Shown: piece by piece, positions 26,438 through 35,635 of the stretch
Position numbering within the stretch: the stretch's first letter is position 1
How the letters are laid out: each line of letters opens with the position of its first letter
From: Sva-07 sp963793335
GTDB lineage: Bacteria > Actinomycetota > Acidimicrobiia > Acidimicrobiales > Ilumatobacteraceae
NCBI GenBank assembly: GCA_963793335.1
Contig: CAWBZS010000019.1
Location: 21,870-85,869, forward strand
Direction of reading: 5' to 3'
DNA: 64,000 bases
The notes under the pieces: model-generated
Database searches by the model: none
Told to the model about the DNA's origin: nothing
What the model saw: only the letters and a program-made list of their open reading frames with translations
Translations under genes and position numbers: made by a program

Positions 26438-28510
26438 GTGTCAGGCGCGGTCTACCTCACAGCGATGGGGCCGGCGAGTGGGAAGTCGATCGTTGCGCTC
26501 GGACTGGTCGAGCTGCTGTCACGGCGGGTCTCGGATGTCGGCTTCTACCGACCGATTGTGCAGACGGTCCCCGACAACGATCTCGAACTGATCCGGTCGC
26601 GCTACCAGTTGCCTGACGAGCGCATCGGCTACGCCTTCACCGCTGCGCAGCGCATCGATGCCGGACCGGCGAATCGTGCCGGCATGGAACGCATCGTCGA
26701 ACGGTTCAAGCAGATCGAATCGGTGAGCGACTTCGTGGTGGTCGAAGGAACCGACTTCACCGGGGCGTCGTCCCCGATCGAGCTGGAGGTCAACGCCCGC
26801 ATCGCCGAGCACCTCGGCCTGCCGATCGTGGCAGTCGTCGACGGGCACCGCTGCAGCTCGGTCGAGATCATCGAGCGGATCGTGATCGGACGTGATTCGT
26901 TCGGTGACGACGCGATCGCGGCGATCATCGTCAACCGGGTCGAACCCGCCGCACTCGGGCCGCTCAACGAGGCGTTGGCCCGCATCGAGCTCCCCGACCC
27001 CGTGTGGGCGATCGCCGAGGAGCCGACGCTGCGTCAGCCATCGCTCGACCAGCTCCGCTCGGCCCTCGGTGGTCGATTGATCGCCGGTGATCCCGACGAC
27101 CTCATGCGGCCGGTCGGTTCGATCAAGGTGGCTGCCATGTCGGCGCCGAACGTGCTCGATCACGTCCGCGACGACACGGTGTTCATCACCCCGGCCGACC
27201 GTGCCGACGTGATCATCGCCGCGGCGATGACCCGGTTGTCGTCGGGCTATCCCGGTGTTGCCGGGGTGCTGCTCAGCGGCGGGCTGGCACCGGACCCCAG
27301 GGTGGTCGCGCTGATCGACAGCGTGTCGAGTGGTCCAACCATTCCGCTGCTGACGGTCGACACCGACACGTTCGACACCGCGATCGCCGCCAACGCGGTC
27401 GAGGGAGCGATCACCGCCGGCGACCAGCGAAAGATCGACATCGCCCTCGGTCAGATCGAAGCGAACGTCGACCTGCAGGTGCTCGAACGTCGGATCGAGA
27501 TCGGGCGTTCGGATGTGATGACGCCCGTGATGTTCCAGTACGAGCTGATCGAGCGGGCGCGGGCCGCCCACGCGCACATCGTGCTGCCCGAGGGGGCCGA
27601 CGATCGTGTGTTGCGTGCCGCCGACCGCATCAGGCGACGCCAGGTGTGCGACCTCACGCTGCTCGGCAACCCCGAACTCGTCCGCGATCGGGCCACCGAA
27701 CTGGGACTCGAACTCGACGACGTGCCGGTGATCGACCCGCTCGAGCACGAATGGCTCGACCGGCTCGCACAGCGGTACTTCGAACTGCGAGCGCACAAGG
27801 GCATCACCCTCGAGCGCGCCCGCGACGTGATGACCGACGTCAGCTATTTCGCGACGATGATGGTGAGCGAGGGTCTCGTCGACGCGATGGTGTCCGGTGC
27901 GATGCAGACCACCGCCCACACGATCCGTCCGTCACTCGAGTTCGTGAAGACCAAGCCGGGTACCTCGATCGTGTCGAGCGTGTTCTTGATGTTGCTCTCC
28001 GATCGCGTGCTCGTGTACGGCGATTGTGCGATCAACCCCGACCCGAATGCCGATCAGCTCGCCGACATCGCGATCTCGTCCGCCGACACCGCTGTGATGT
28101 TCGGCATCGAACCGCGCATCGCGATGTTGAGTTACTCGACCGGTGCTTCGGGGACCGGCGCCGACGTCGACAAGGTGCGCGCCGCCACCGAGCGCGTGCG
28201 TGAACTCCGACCCGACTTGAAGGTGGAGGGGCCGATCCAGTACGACGCAGCCGTCGACCAGGACGTCGCCCGCAGCAAGCTGCCCCACAGCGCAATCGAG
28301 GGTTCGGCGACCGTCTTCATCTTCCCCGACCTCAACACCGGCAACAACACCTACAAGGCAGTGCAGCGATCGGCGGGCGCCGTCGCTGTCGGCCCGGTGC
28401 TGCAGGGGCTCAACAAGCCGGTCAACGACCTGTCGCGCGGCGCCACCGTCACCGACATCGTCAACACGATCGCGATCACGGCCATCCAGGTCGGCGCCAA
28501 CCGGGTCTGA
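26438..28510 (+). CDS. pta: phosphate acetyltransferase (long form)
   Basis: 690 residues. An N-terminal BioD-like P-loop/DRTGG regulatory region (YLTAMGPASGKSIVALGLVE, residues about 5-25; DRTGG region about 210-330) is followed by the PTA_PTB catalytic domain from about residue 365 (VMTPVMFQYELIERARA). The catalytic domain includes HIVLPEGADDRVLRAADRI, DVSYFATMMVSEGLVDAMVSG and FIFPDLNTGNNTYKAVQRSA. It converts acetyl-CoA and phosphate to acetyl phosphate. GTG at 26438 is chosen over an in-frame ATG at 26357 because of the TACGAT spacing and family N-terminus. ackA begins nine bases after its stop. Confidence 0.93.
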   Translation: MSGAVYLTAMGPASGKSIVALGLVELLSRRVSDVGFYRPIVQTVPDNDLELIRSRYQLPDERIGYAFTAAQRIDAGPANRAGMERIVERFKQIESVSDFVVVEGTDFTGASSPIELEVNARIAEHLGLPIVAVVDGHRCSSVEIIERIVIGRDSFGDDAIAAIIVNRVEPAALGPLNEALARIELPDPVWAIAEEPTLRQPSLDQLRSALGGRLIAGDPDDLMRPVGSIKVAAMSAPNVLDHVRDDTVFITPADRADVIIAAAMTRLSSGYPGVAGVLLSGGLAPDPRVVALIDSVSSGPTIPLLTVDTDTFDTAIAANAVEGAITAGDQRKIDIALGQIEANVDLQVLERRIEIGRSDVMTPVMFQYELIERARAAHAHIVLPEGADDRVLRAADRIRRRQVCDLTLLGNPELVRDRATELGLELDDVPVIDPLEHEWLDRLAQRYFELRAHKGITLERARDVMTDVSYFATMMVSEGLVDAMVSGAMQTTAHTIRPSLEFVKTKPGTSIVSSVFLMLLSDRVLVYGDCAINPDPNADQLADIAISSADTAVMFGIEPRIAMLSYSTGASGTGADVDKVRAATERVRELRPDLKVEGPIQYDAAVDQDVARSKLPHSAIEGSATVFIFPDLNTGNNTYKAVQRSAGAVAVGPVLQGLNKPVNDLSRGATVTDIVNTIAITAIQVGANRV

Positions 28511-28519
28511 GACACGTCC

Positions 28520-29617
28520 ATGCTGGTGCTCGTGCTCAACGCCGGCAGTTCGTCGGTGAAGTTCCAGGTGATCGAATCGAGCACGGGCGAACGGGTGGCC
28601 GGTGGCATCGTCGAGGAGGTCGTCGACCACGTTGCGGCGCTTCGAGATGTCGTCGCAGAGGTCGATCGGCTCGATCGGCCGATCGAGGCGATTGGACATC
28701 GAGTGGTGCACGGCGGTGAAGCGATCTCCGAGCCGACCCTGATCGACGACGCACTCGTCGACGTGATTCGCCGACTCGTTCCCCTCGCTCCGCTCCACAA
28801 TCCCGCGAATCTCGCCGGCATCGAAGCAGCCCGGGCCATGTGGCCGATGCTCGCGCAGGTGGCGGTGTTCGACACCGCGTTCCACCGCACCCTGGCGCCC
28901 GCGGCCTACCGATACGCCGTACCGACGTCGTGGTACGAGCAGTACGGGGTGCGCCGCTACGGCTTTCATGGCACCTCGCACGACGCGGTGTCAGCAGGCG
29001 CCGCCGATGTGCTCGGACGGCCGCGTGACGAACTCGATCTGATCGTCGCCCACCTCGGCAACGGGGCCTCGATCACTGCGGTGCAGCGTGGCCGCAGTGT
29101 CGAGACGTCGATGGGGTTGTCGCCATTGGAAGGCCTGGTGATGGGCACCCGCTCGGGCGACATCGACCCCGCCATCATCGGTCATGTCGCCGCCGCCGGT
29201 GGTCGATCGGAGGCCGATGTCCTTGCCGAACTCAACCGGTCGAGTGGCCTGTTCGGGCTGTGCGGGGAATCGGACATGCGCACGATCACCGAGTGCATCA
29301 CCGCTGGCGATCCTGTCGCCGACCTGGCCTTGGACGTGTTCTGCCACCGGATTCGCAAGTACGTCGGCGCCTACGTCGCCGTGCTCGGACGATGTGACGC
29401 ACTCGTGTTCACCGCAGGTATCGGCGAACACAGTGCGCTGGTGCGGTCGCGAGTCTGTGCCGGGCTCGAGGTGTTCGGCATCGCACTCGACGACGATCGC
29501 AACGACCGCTCCGAGGTGGTGATCTCCACCGATGACGCTGCCTGCGCCGTGCTCGTGGTCCCCACCGATGAAGAACGTGCCATCGCCGAGCAGACCGCCC
29601 GCGTCGTCGCAACCTGA
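28520..29617 (+). CDS. ackA: acetate kinase
   Basis: 365 residues, slightly shorter than the usual 390-400. The N-terminus MLVLVLNAGSSSVKF holds the first phosphate-binding motif. RRYGFHGTSHDAVSAGAAD, IVAHLGNGASITAV, MGLSPLEGLVMGTRSGDIDP and VFTAGIGEHSALVR are the acetokinase signatures. It makes ATP and acetate from acetyl phosphate. It forms a two-gene operon with pta. Confidence 0.95.
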   Translation: MLVLVLNAGSSSVKFQVIESSTGERVAGGIVEEVVDHVAALRDVVAEVDRLDRPIEAIGHRVVHGGEAISEPTLIDDALVDVIRRLVPLAPLHNPANLAGIEAARAMWPMLAQVAVFDTAFHRTLAPAAYRYAVPTSWYEQYGVRRYGFHGTSHDAVSAGAADVLGRPRDELDLIVAHLGNGASITAVQRGRSVETSMGLSPLEGLVMGTRSGDIDPAIIGHVAAAGGRSEADVLAELNRSSGLFGLCGESDMRTITECITAGDPVADLALDVFCHRIRKYVGAYVAVLGRCDALVFTAGIGEHSALVRSRVCAGLEVFGIALDDDRNDRSEVVISTDDAACAVLVVPTDEERAIAEQTARVVAT

Positions 29618-29642
29618 CGCTGGTGGCGGCTCGGAGCGTCAG
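29614..29642. terminator. bidirectional terminator hairpin between ackA and folP
   Basis: A perfect 8-bp stem, CTGACGCT (29614-29621) with AGCGTCAG (29635-29642), and a 13-base loop between convergent genes. Both stop codons lie in the stem. There is no U-tract, as is common in high-GC actinobacteria. Confidence 0.5.
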
Positions 29643-30526
29643 TCGAAGAAGTCGAGCAGGTCGAGGACCGGCTGGACCCGCGCCACCTCGTGGCTGCGCA
29701 ACAGGTTGGCCTTGGCCAGCAGGGCGAGCACCGCCATCGCGGTCTCGGCGGTGCGCACCTCGTCGTGGAACAGGTACACCGACGAGGCCATCGTGACGCA
29801 CGTCGGCCAGCCGAGCTCGCGGAAGCGGAACGACTGCAGCAGATTGTCGGTCTGGTAGCGGATCCGCTCGGGCCCGTCGGGCAGGTTGAGCGCGAAGCCG
29901 AAGCCCGGGTCGATCCAGATCTTGTCGACGCCCGCCGCCGTCACCAACTCCAGCCGCTCGCGGAAGAATGCCATCTCCGCGTCGATCATCTCGTCGGGCG
30001 AGGGCACATCGTCGCCGGATCGTGCGGTGTCACCAGGGGTGTAGCAGAGGATCAGTCCAGCATCGTGACGGGCGATCGCTTCGTACAGCGCCGGGTCGTC
30101 GACGCGCCCGGTGAGGTTGATCACCCCGGCGCCGGCTTCGAGCGACGCCACCGCGACGTCGGTGAGGTACGTCTCGACCGAGGTGAGGATGTGGTCGTCG
30201 ACCAGCGCCCGAATCACCGGCAGCAGCGAGCGGAGCTGTGCGTCGGCGTCGAGCACCTCGGCGTTGGTGCCGGTCGACTCGGCGCCGATGTCGACCATCG
30301 CGGCACCCTCGATCGTCATCCGCCGAGCGCGGTACAGCGCAGCCTCGACGTCGTGGGCAATGCTCTCGCGGTACGACGACTCGCGCGACAGATTGACCAC
30401 CCCGAGTTGGAATGGACGGTCGTCGAACACCCGGCCGTGGTCGGGAAACTCGATGGTGTGCACCGGGTGCTCCAGTGCGGCTCGGTGTGCCTCCCACAGT
30501 GGGAGGAGTGCGTCGGGTGTGATCAC
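29639..30526 (-). CDS. folP: dihydropteroate synthase (diverged)
   Basis: 295 residues. The TIM-barrel signatures are present but modified: LGVVNLSRESSY replaces the usual GIxNVTPDSFS, and VDIGAESTGTNAE replaces DIGGESTRPGA. Later, KIWIDPGFGF matches the conserved DPGIGF strand. It would join p-aminobenzoate to dihydropterin pyrophosphate. It overlaps folK by four bases. The altered substrate loops could reflect a distant branch of the family, so the exact activity is less certain than for folK and folB. Confidence 0.8.
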   Translation of the reverse strand: MITPDALLPLWEAHRAALEHPVHTIEFPDHGRVFDDRPFQLGVVNLSRESSYRESIAHDVEAALYRARRMTIEGAAMVDIGAESTGTNAEVLDADAQLRSLLPVIRALVDDHILTSVETYLTDVAVASLEAGAGVINLTGRVDDPALYEAIARHDAGLILCYTPGDTARSGDDVPSPDEMIDAEMAFFRERLELVTAAGVDKIWIDPGFGFALNLPDGPERIRYQTDNLLQSFRFRELGWPTCVTMASSVYLFHDEVRTAETAMAVLALLAKANLLRSHEVARVQPVLDLLDFFD

Positions 30527-31059
30527 GTGGAGACCTCCGTCGAAGCGTGCCAGTCGTCGCCGATCGCGATCAGGTCGCCGGGCTCCGCCGGGAGGGCGTC
30601 GAGCAACTCGGCCATCGTGCGGCCGAGCACGGGGTGCACCAGATCGGGTGCCACGTCGCAGACCGGGACGAGCACGAACCGGCGTTCGTGCTGGCGGGGA
30701 TGAGGGATGTGGAGCGACGGCGCATCGGACACCAGGTCGCCGTAGATCAGCAGGTCGAGATCGAGCGTGCGCGGGCCCCAGTGCACGGTGCGTTCACGTT
30801 CGCGCGACGCCTCGACTCGGTGGAGGAGCGCAAGCAGGTCGGCGGCAGCGAGTGTGGTCGTTGCGGTGAACGCAGCGTTCAGATACGGGCCCTGCTGGTC
30901 GGGTCCACCCACCGGGGCCGTCTCGTACAGCTTCGACGTCTCGACGATGTCGATCCCGTCGGCAGTGTCCAGCTCGGAGAGGCCGGCGCGGAGGTTCTCG
31001 AGTCGATCACCGAGGTTCGAGCCGATGGCGATCAGACAGCGTGTGGGGGACGGGTTCAT
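30523..31059 (-). CDS. folK: 2-amino-4-hydroxy-6-hydroxymethyldihydropteridine diphosphokinase
   Basis: 178 residues from the ATG at 31059: CLIAIGSNLGDRLENLRAGL and GPRTLDLDLLIYGD followed by LHIPHPRQHERRFVLVPVCDVAPD are the HPPK signatures with the metal-binding aspartates. It pyrophosphorylates hydroxymethyldihydropterin using ATP, just before the FolP step. It overlaps folB by four bases upstream and folP by four downstream. Confidence 0.93.
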   Translation of the reverse strand: MNPSPTRCLIAIGSNLGDRLENLRAGLSELDTADGIDIVETSKLYETAPVGGPDQQGPYLNAAFTATTTLAAADLLALLHRVEASRERERTVHWGPRTLDLDLLIYGDLVSDAPSLHIPHPRQHERRFVLVPVCDVAPDLVHPVLGRTMAELLDALPAEPGDLIAIGDDWHASTEVST

Positions 31060-31472
31060 CGGACCTCCTCGGCGATGCGTCGTCGTTGGATCACGATGCC
31101 GACACCGTCGGCGGCGTCGAACACGTCGATCTTCTGAATCGAGACCCGCACCGAGTCGGCGAGTTCGTTGCCGAGGACGAACGTGGCGATGTCCTCGGCC
31201 CACGTCTCGACCAACACGACGTGCTCGTCGGTCGCGGCGCGAGCCTCGATGAACTCGACGATGTCCGCATAGGAGACATAGGTGCCGGTGGTGCGAACGA
31301 TGTCGGCATAGCCGGCGACGGTGTCGACGTCGACGTCGAAGCGCACTCGTTGCCGGGCCTCGCGTTCGACATCGTGCACCCCGATGAACGTGTCGACGAC
31401 GAGGCCGCGCACGACGATGCGGTCGGGGGCAACCGCATCGACCTGCGTGGAGGAAGGGATGTCAGTGGGCAT
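31056..31472 (-). CDS. folB: dihydroneopterin aldolase
   Basis: 138 residues from ATG at 31472. The core IVVRGLVVDTFIGVHDVERE and the later TYVSYADIVEFIEARA and LVETWAEDIATFVL match FolB, with the glutamate and tyrosine used for pterin binding and catalysis. It releases hydroxymethyldihydropterin and glycolaldehyde. It is the first gene of the folB-folK-folP operon. folE is not in the window. Confidence 0.9.
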   Translation of the reverse strand: MPTDIPSSTQVDAVAPDRIVVRGLVVDTFIGVHDVEREARQRVRFDVDVDTVAGYADIVRTTGTYVSYADIVEFIEARAATDEHVVLVETWAEDIATFVLGNELADSVRVSIQKIDVFDAADGVGIVIQRRRIAEEVR

Positions 31473-31576
31473 GGGGGTCCTGAAACGACGGGCCTGGAAC
31501 AACCGAACGACATCCTGGTGCATTCCGCCGTTGGGGACATTGTCATCCGGCGACTGATCGAGGCCAGACTCTCCTC

Positions 31577-31852
31577 GTGAGTGACGTCAGGGTGCGAGCG
31601 ATCGTCTCGGGTCGGGTGCAGGGTGTGTTCTACCGTGACAGCTGTCGTCGCGCCGCCCAACGCCTCGGTGTCAGTGGGTTCGTGCGCAACCGGTCCGACC
31701 GCACCGTCGAGGTGGTCGCCGAAGGTCCGCGTGACCGGGTCGAGCAACTGCTCGCCTGGTGCCGCGAGGGCCCGTCCGGTGCCTCGGTCGCCGGGATCGA
31801 GATCGTCGACGAACCGTTGCGCGCCGAGCGCGGATTTCGCATCGAATACTGA
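31577..31852 (+). CDS. acyP: acylphosphatase
   Basis: 91 residues, the normal family size. RAIVSGRVQGVFYRDSCRRA has the catalytic Arg, and LGVSGFVRNRSDRTVEVVAEG the catalytic Asn. It hydrolyses acyl phosphates such as acetyl phosphate. CAGACT lies six bases before the GTG at 31577, the leaderless arrangement. It is divergent from folB and may share its promoter region. Confidence 0.92.
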   Translation: MSDVRVRAIVSGRVQGVFYRDSCRRAAQRLGVSGFVRNRSDRTVEVVAEGPRDRVEQLLAWCREGPSGASVAGIEIVDEPLRAERGFRIEY

Positions 31853-31891
31853 TCGCGCGGCCGCGCGTCCTGACAGCGGCATGATGGCGTG

Positions 31892-34800
31892 ATGGCGGAC
31901 CGGCTCCTCACCCCTTCGAAGATCACCGCGTGGCTCGACTGCGCGCACTTCCTGACGTTGAAACACGAGGTCGAGGCGGGGATCCGCACGGTCGAGTCGA
32001 GCCCGTTCGGCGAGATGGCCCAAATGCTGCTCGACAAGGGCCTCGAACACGAACAGGCCGTCCTGCAGCGGTATCGGGACGACGGGTTGCGCGTGTACGA
32101 GGTGCCCGAGCGCGAGCCGAACGAGTCGTTTCAAGCGTGGGTCGACCGCGTCGGCGACGTGCTGGCCGAGGGGCACGACGTGGTGTTCCAGATGCCATTC
32201 GTCCATGAGGGCATCCGGGGCATCGCGGACTTCCTGCTCCGCGTCGACGGTGACGGCGACGGCACCGTCACCTACGAACCGGTCGACGCCAAGCTCGCCC
32301 GGAGGGAAGCGAAGCCGGGCCACGTGCTGCAGTTGTGCTTCTATGCCGAGGCGATCGAGGCGAACACCGGCACGCTGCCGGAGTTCGTGTCGATCGAGTT
32401 GGGCTCCGGCCTGGCCGAGCGGATCCGGGTGTCCGACGTGCTGTCGTACTGGCGCCGCCTGCGGGGTCGACTCGCCGATCTCCTGGTGGACGATGCCGTG
32501 GGCGACACTCGGCCCAAGCCGTGCGATCACTGCCAGTTCTGCGAGTTCGAGATGGTGTGCGACGCCCAGTGGCGCGAGGCCGACTCGCTCGTCCACGTCG
32601 CCGGTGTCCGCACCGCTGATCGTTTGAAGCTTCAGCAGAACGGGGTGACGACGATCGCCGCCCTGGCCGCGGTCGACGCGCCGGTGGGCGATCTCGACGA
32701 GGGTCGCCGCGAGAGCCTCGTCCGCCAGGCCCGCCTCCAGGTGGAGGCGCGCAACGCTCCCGACGAGCAGCCGCCGTTCGAGTTGCTCGAGGCGCCGACC
32801 ATGTCGGGTGACCTCGAAGCCCCCGATCCGATCGGGTTCGCCGCACTGCCCGCACCCGACGACGGCGACGTGTTCCTCGACTTCGAGGGGCATCCGTTCT
32901 GGCACGCCGACGCCGAGCTGTTCTTCCTCTTCGGCCTGATCGAGCGCACGCCGGTGGGCGAGTGGGACTTCGTGGCGTTCTGGGCGCACGACAAGGCCGA
33001 GGAGGCAACGGCCACGAAGGCGCTGATCGACCACCTCGCCGCCCGCCGGGTGCAGTTCCCTGCGATGCACGTGTATCACTACAACCACACCGAACGGTCG
33101 GCGCTGGAGCGGCTGGTCACCGAGCACGGCGTGGCGGAACTCGCGCTCGAACAGATGATCACCACCGGGCTGTTCGTCGACCTGCTGCCGATCGTGAAGG
33201 GGGCGATGCAGGTCGGTGTCGAGGGCTACGGCCTGAAGCACGTCGAGCGCCTCACCGACTACGAGCGCGGTCACGAGATCGACAAGGGCTCCGGCGCGGT
33301 GGTCGAGTACGAGCGTTGGATGGGCTCGGGCGACGACGCCAGCCTCGCAATGATCTCCGCGTACAACGAGGACGACGTGCGTGCCACCAGGGCGTTGCGT
33401 GACTGGCTGGTGGCGCAGCGTCCTGCTGGTGTCGACTGGAGGGCACCGGTGCTCGGGCGGGACGATCCAGACGCTGAACTCGATGGACGAATCGAGGCGC
33501 TCCACGCGGTCGGCATCGACACCGAGGAGCACCTGATGGGTGACCTGCTCGGCTACTGGCGACGTGAGCGTCAGGTGGTCAACGCCGACGCGTACCGCCT
33601 GTCGATCGCGCCGGATGCCGAACAGTTCGAGTCGCCCTCGGCGATCGCCCGCCTCACGTTCCAGGGTTTCGAGCAGCAGATCAGCCAGAAGACCGGCAAG
33701 CCCTTGAAGTGGCCGTGGGCGCGCTTTGCGTTCCCGCCCCAGCCGATCGACGTCGACATCGCGAAGGGCTCGACGCTGATCGTGGCGCTCGACGAGCAGC
33801 GGTGGGTGTTCTTCAAGCTGGAGCAGATCGACGTCGTGGCCGGCGAGTTGGCGGTCACGTGGAACGGCGACGCCGAGGACGCGGGCATGCACCCGTCGTC
33901 GCTGGTCCACTACGAGTGGTATCAGGAGGGCGCCAAGCTGACGGCGCTCGAGGAGCTGGCCGACGAGATGTTGGTCGGCCGGGCCGGTCGTGTCGGGCAC
34001 GCGGTGTTGCGTCGGGATCTGCCGACCTTCACGGCGGGTCGCGACCCTGGTGTGTTCGTTGGTGACGTTGCGGCGATCTGCGAGTGGGTGACCGGGCTCG
34101 ACCGGAGCTACGTGCCGATCCAGGGCCCACCCGGCACCGGCAAGACGTTCACCGGGGCCCACATGATCCGCACACTCGTGAACGCGGGTCTGCGGGTTGG
34201 GGTGACGGCGATGAGCCATGCGGCGGTCGACAATCTGATGCAGGCGGTCGTCGACCGGTTCGCCGAGGAGGGCGACAGCGATCGGTTGCGGGCGGTGCGC
34301 AAGGCGAAGGACGGTCCGGTCCGCGGGATTCGCTACGTCGACGACAACGCCAACGTGGCTCGGGGCGACTTCAACGTGGTCGCCGGCACGACGTGGCTGT
34401 TCGCCAGCAAGCCGATGCGTGAGCACCCGGTCGACGTGTTGGTGGTGGACGAGGCGGGACAGCTCGGCCTGGCCGACACGATCGCCGCCACGATCTCGGC
34501 GAGCAACGTGATCCTGCTCGGCGATCCGCAGCAGTTGCCGCAGGTGTCGCAAGCCAGCCATCCGGGCGGCGCCGGTGCGAGCGCGCTCGAGCACCTGCTC
34601 GACGGCGAGCTGACGGTGCCGGCCGATCGGGGTGTGCTGCTGGAGGAGACCCGACGGATGCATCCCGACATCTGCGAGTTCATCTCCGAGGTGATGTACG
34701 GCGGCAAGCTGCGCAGCCACCCGAGCTGTGCGGGCCAGTCCGTGGCGGGGGAGACCGGTCTGCGCTGGCTGCGCGCCGAACACACGGGTCGCTCCACCGA

Positions 34801-35242
34801 GTCACCCGAGGAGGCGGCGCTCGTCGCGGCGAAGGTGCACGAGTTGCTCGGCCGGCCCTGGACCGATCAGCACGGTGTGACCCGCCCGTTGACGGCGGAC
34901 GACTTCATGGTGGTGGCGCCGTACAACGATCAGCGCCGGTGCATCACCGAGGCACTGCGGGCAGACCCGGCGACACGCAGCGTGGAGGTGGGCACCGTCG
35001 ACAAGTTCCAGGGACGCGAGGCCGCGGTGGTGCTGTTCTCGATGACCACGTCATCGGCGGAGTACCTGCCCCGCACCGCCGACTTCCTGTTCTCGAAGCA
35101 TCGGTTGAACGTGGCGATCAGCCGGGCGAGGTGTCTCGCCTACCTGGTGTGCACGGACGAGTTGCTGAACACCCGTGCTCGAGATGTGGACGAGATGGAG
35201 CTGATCGCCGCGCTGTGCTCGTTCGTCGAGCGGGCGCGTTGA
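31892..35242 (+). CDS. TM0106-family RecB-like nuclease fused to an SF1 (UPF1-like) helicase
   Basis: 1,116 residues. The N-terminal 300 residues are RecB/Cas4-like: LTPSKITAWLDCAHFLTLK and a cysteine set CDHCQFCEFEMVCDAQW, so with the early Cys a 4Fe-4S cluster is likely. A middle part (DVFLDFEGHPFWH) has RNase H-like/RecB-like acidic motifs. The helicase has Walker A GPPGTGKTFTGAHM near residue 745, Walker B VVDEAGQLGLAD, GDPQQLPQVSQASHPGG, and RLNVAISRAR at the end. CATGAT ends six bases before the ATG at 31892. The function is probably DNA or RNA end processing, and this type also appears among defence genes. Confidence 0.85.
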   Translation: MADRLLTPSKITAWLDCAHFLTLKHEVEAGIRTVESSPFGEMAQMLLDKGLEHEQAVLQRYRDDGLRVYEVPEREPNESFQAWVDRVGDVLAEGHDVVFQMPFVHEGIRGIADFLLRVDGDGDGTVTYEPVDAKLARREAKPGHVLQLCFYAEAIEANTGTLPEFVSIELGSGLAERIRVSDVLSYWRRLRGRLADLLVDDAVGDTRPKPCDHCQFCEFEMVCDAQWREADSLVHVAGVRTADRLKLQQNGVTTIAALAAVDAPVGDLDEGRRESLVRQARLQVEARNAPDEQPPFELLEAPTMSGDLEAPDPIGFAALPAPDDGDVFLDFEGHPFWHADAELFFLFGLIERTPVGEWDFVAFWAHDKAEEATATKALIDHLAARRVQFPAMHVYHYNHTERSALERLVTEHGVAELALEQMITTGLFVDLLPIVKGAMQVGVEGYGLKHVERLTDYERGHEIDKGSGAVVEYERWMGSGDDASLAMISAYNEDDVRATRALRDWLVAQRPAGVDWRAPVLGRDDPDAELDGRIEALHAVGIDTEEHLMGDLLGYWRRERQVVNADAYRLSIAPDAEQFESPSAIARLTFQGFEQQISQKTGKPLKWPWARFAFPPQPIDVDIAKGSTLIVALDEQRWVFFKLEQIDVVAGELAVTWNGDAEDAGMHPSSLVHYEWYQEGAKLTALEELADEMLVGRAGRVGHAVLRRDLPTFTAGRDPGVFVGDVAAICEWVTGLDRSYVPIQGPPGTGKTFTGAHMIRTLVNAGLRVGVTAMSHAAVDNLMQAVVDRFAEEGDSDRLRAVRKAKDGPVRGIRYVDDNANVARGDFNVVAGTTWLFASKPMREHPVDVLVVDEAGQLGLADTIAATISASNVILLGDPQQLPQVSQASHPGGAGASALEHLLDGELTVPADRGVLLEETRRMHPDICEFISEVMYGGKLRSHPSCAGQSVAGETGLRWLRAEHTGRSTESPEEAALVAAKVHELLGRPWTDQHGVTRPLTADDFMVVAPYNDQRRCITEALRADPATRSVEVGTVDKFQGREAAVVLFSMTTSSAEYLPRTADFLFSKHRLNVAISRARCLAYLVCTDELLNTRARDVDEMELIAALCSFVERAR

Positions 35243-35259
35243 TCGCTCGTCGCAACACC

Positions 35260-35598
35260 TCAGGGTTCCATCACCACCCAGCCGCGGCGCTGGAGTTCGG
35301 CGGCGAGCTGTTGATCGGAGAACTTCTCGAGTTGGCTGGCCGCGCGCCCGCGCACCGCCGAGTTCTGGCGGGGCGCAGCCGGCGCCGACGCCACCTCGGT
35401 CTCGGCGGCTTCGTGAAGCGCGGCGATGAATTCCTCGGCCTCGTCGCGGGTGAACTTGCCGCTGGCCTGGCGTTGGGTGAAACCCATGGGCCCGCGGGCG
35501 TCTCGGAAGCCGGAGTGCCCGGCGGCCTCGAGCAGTTCGGTGAGCTCGCGCATCTGGCTGTGTGTCGCGGGTGGACCCGATGCTTGTCCGAATGCCAT
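35260..35598 (-). CDS. small soluble protein of unknown function (MAFGQASG family)
   Basis: 112 residues beginning MAFGQASGPPATHSQMRELT. It is helical and charged, with GFRDARGPMGFTQRQASGKF in the middle and a C-terminal EKFSDQQLAAELQRRGWVV that could be a small helix-turn-helix-like unit. I do not recognise the family. A decayed paralogue lies at 55104-55354 beside the intact DUF222/HNH gene. This intact copy lies 1 kb from a DUF222 remnant. The repeated pairing suggests the two gene types travel together. Confidence 0.7.
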   Translation of the reverse strand: MAFGQASGPPATHSQMRELTELLEAAGHSGFRDARGPMGFTQRQASGKFTRDEAEEFIAALHEAAETEVASAPAAPRQNSAVRGRAASQLEKFSDQQLAAELQRRGWVVMEP

Positions 35599-35635
35599 GG
35601 CGTCAGTCTCGCGCTCTCGCTGGCATGATCGGGTG

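Noticed and set aside
31091..34783. Open frame of 1,230 codons on the minus strand
   Set aside because: It lies antisense to the nuclease-helicase gene. Its composition is the Arg/His/Val-rich type that high-GC codon bias creates in shadow frames, and no domain is visible. The overlapping plus-strand gene has many family motifs.
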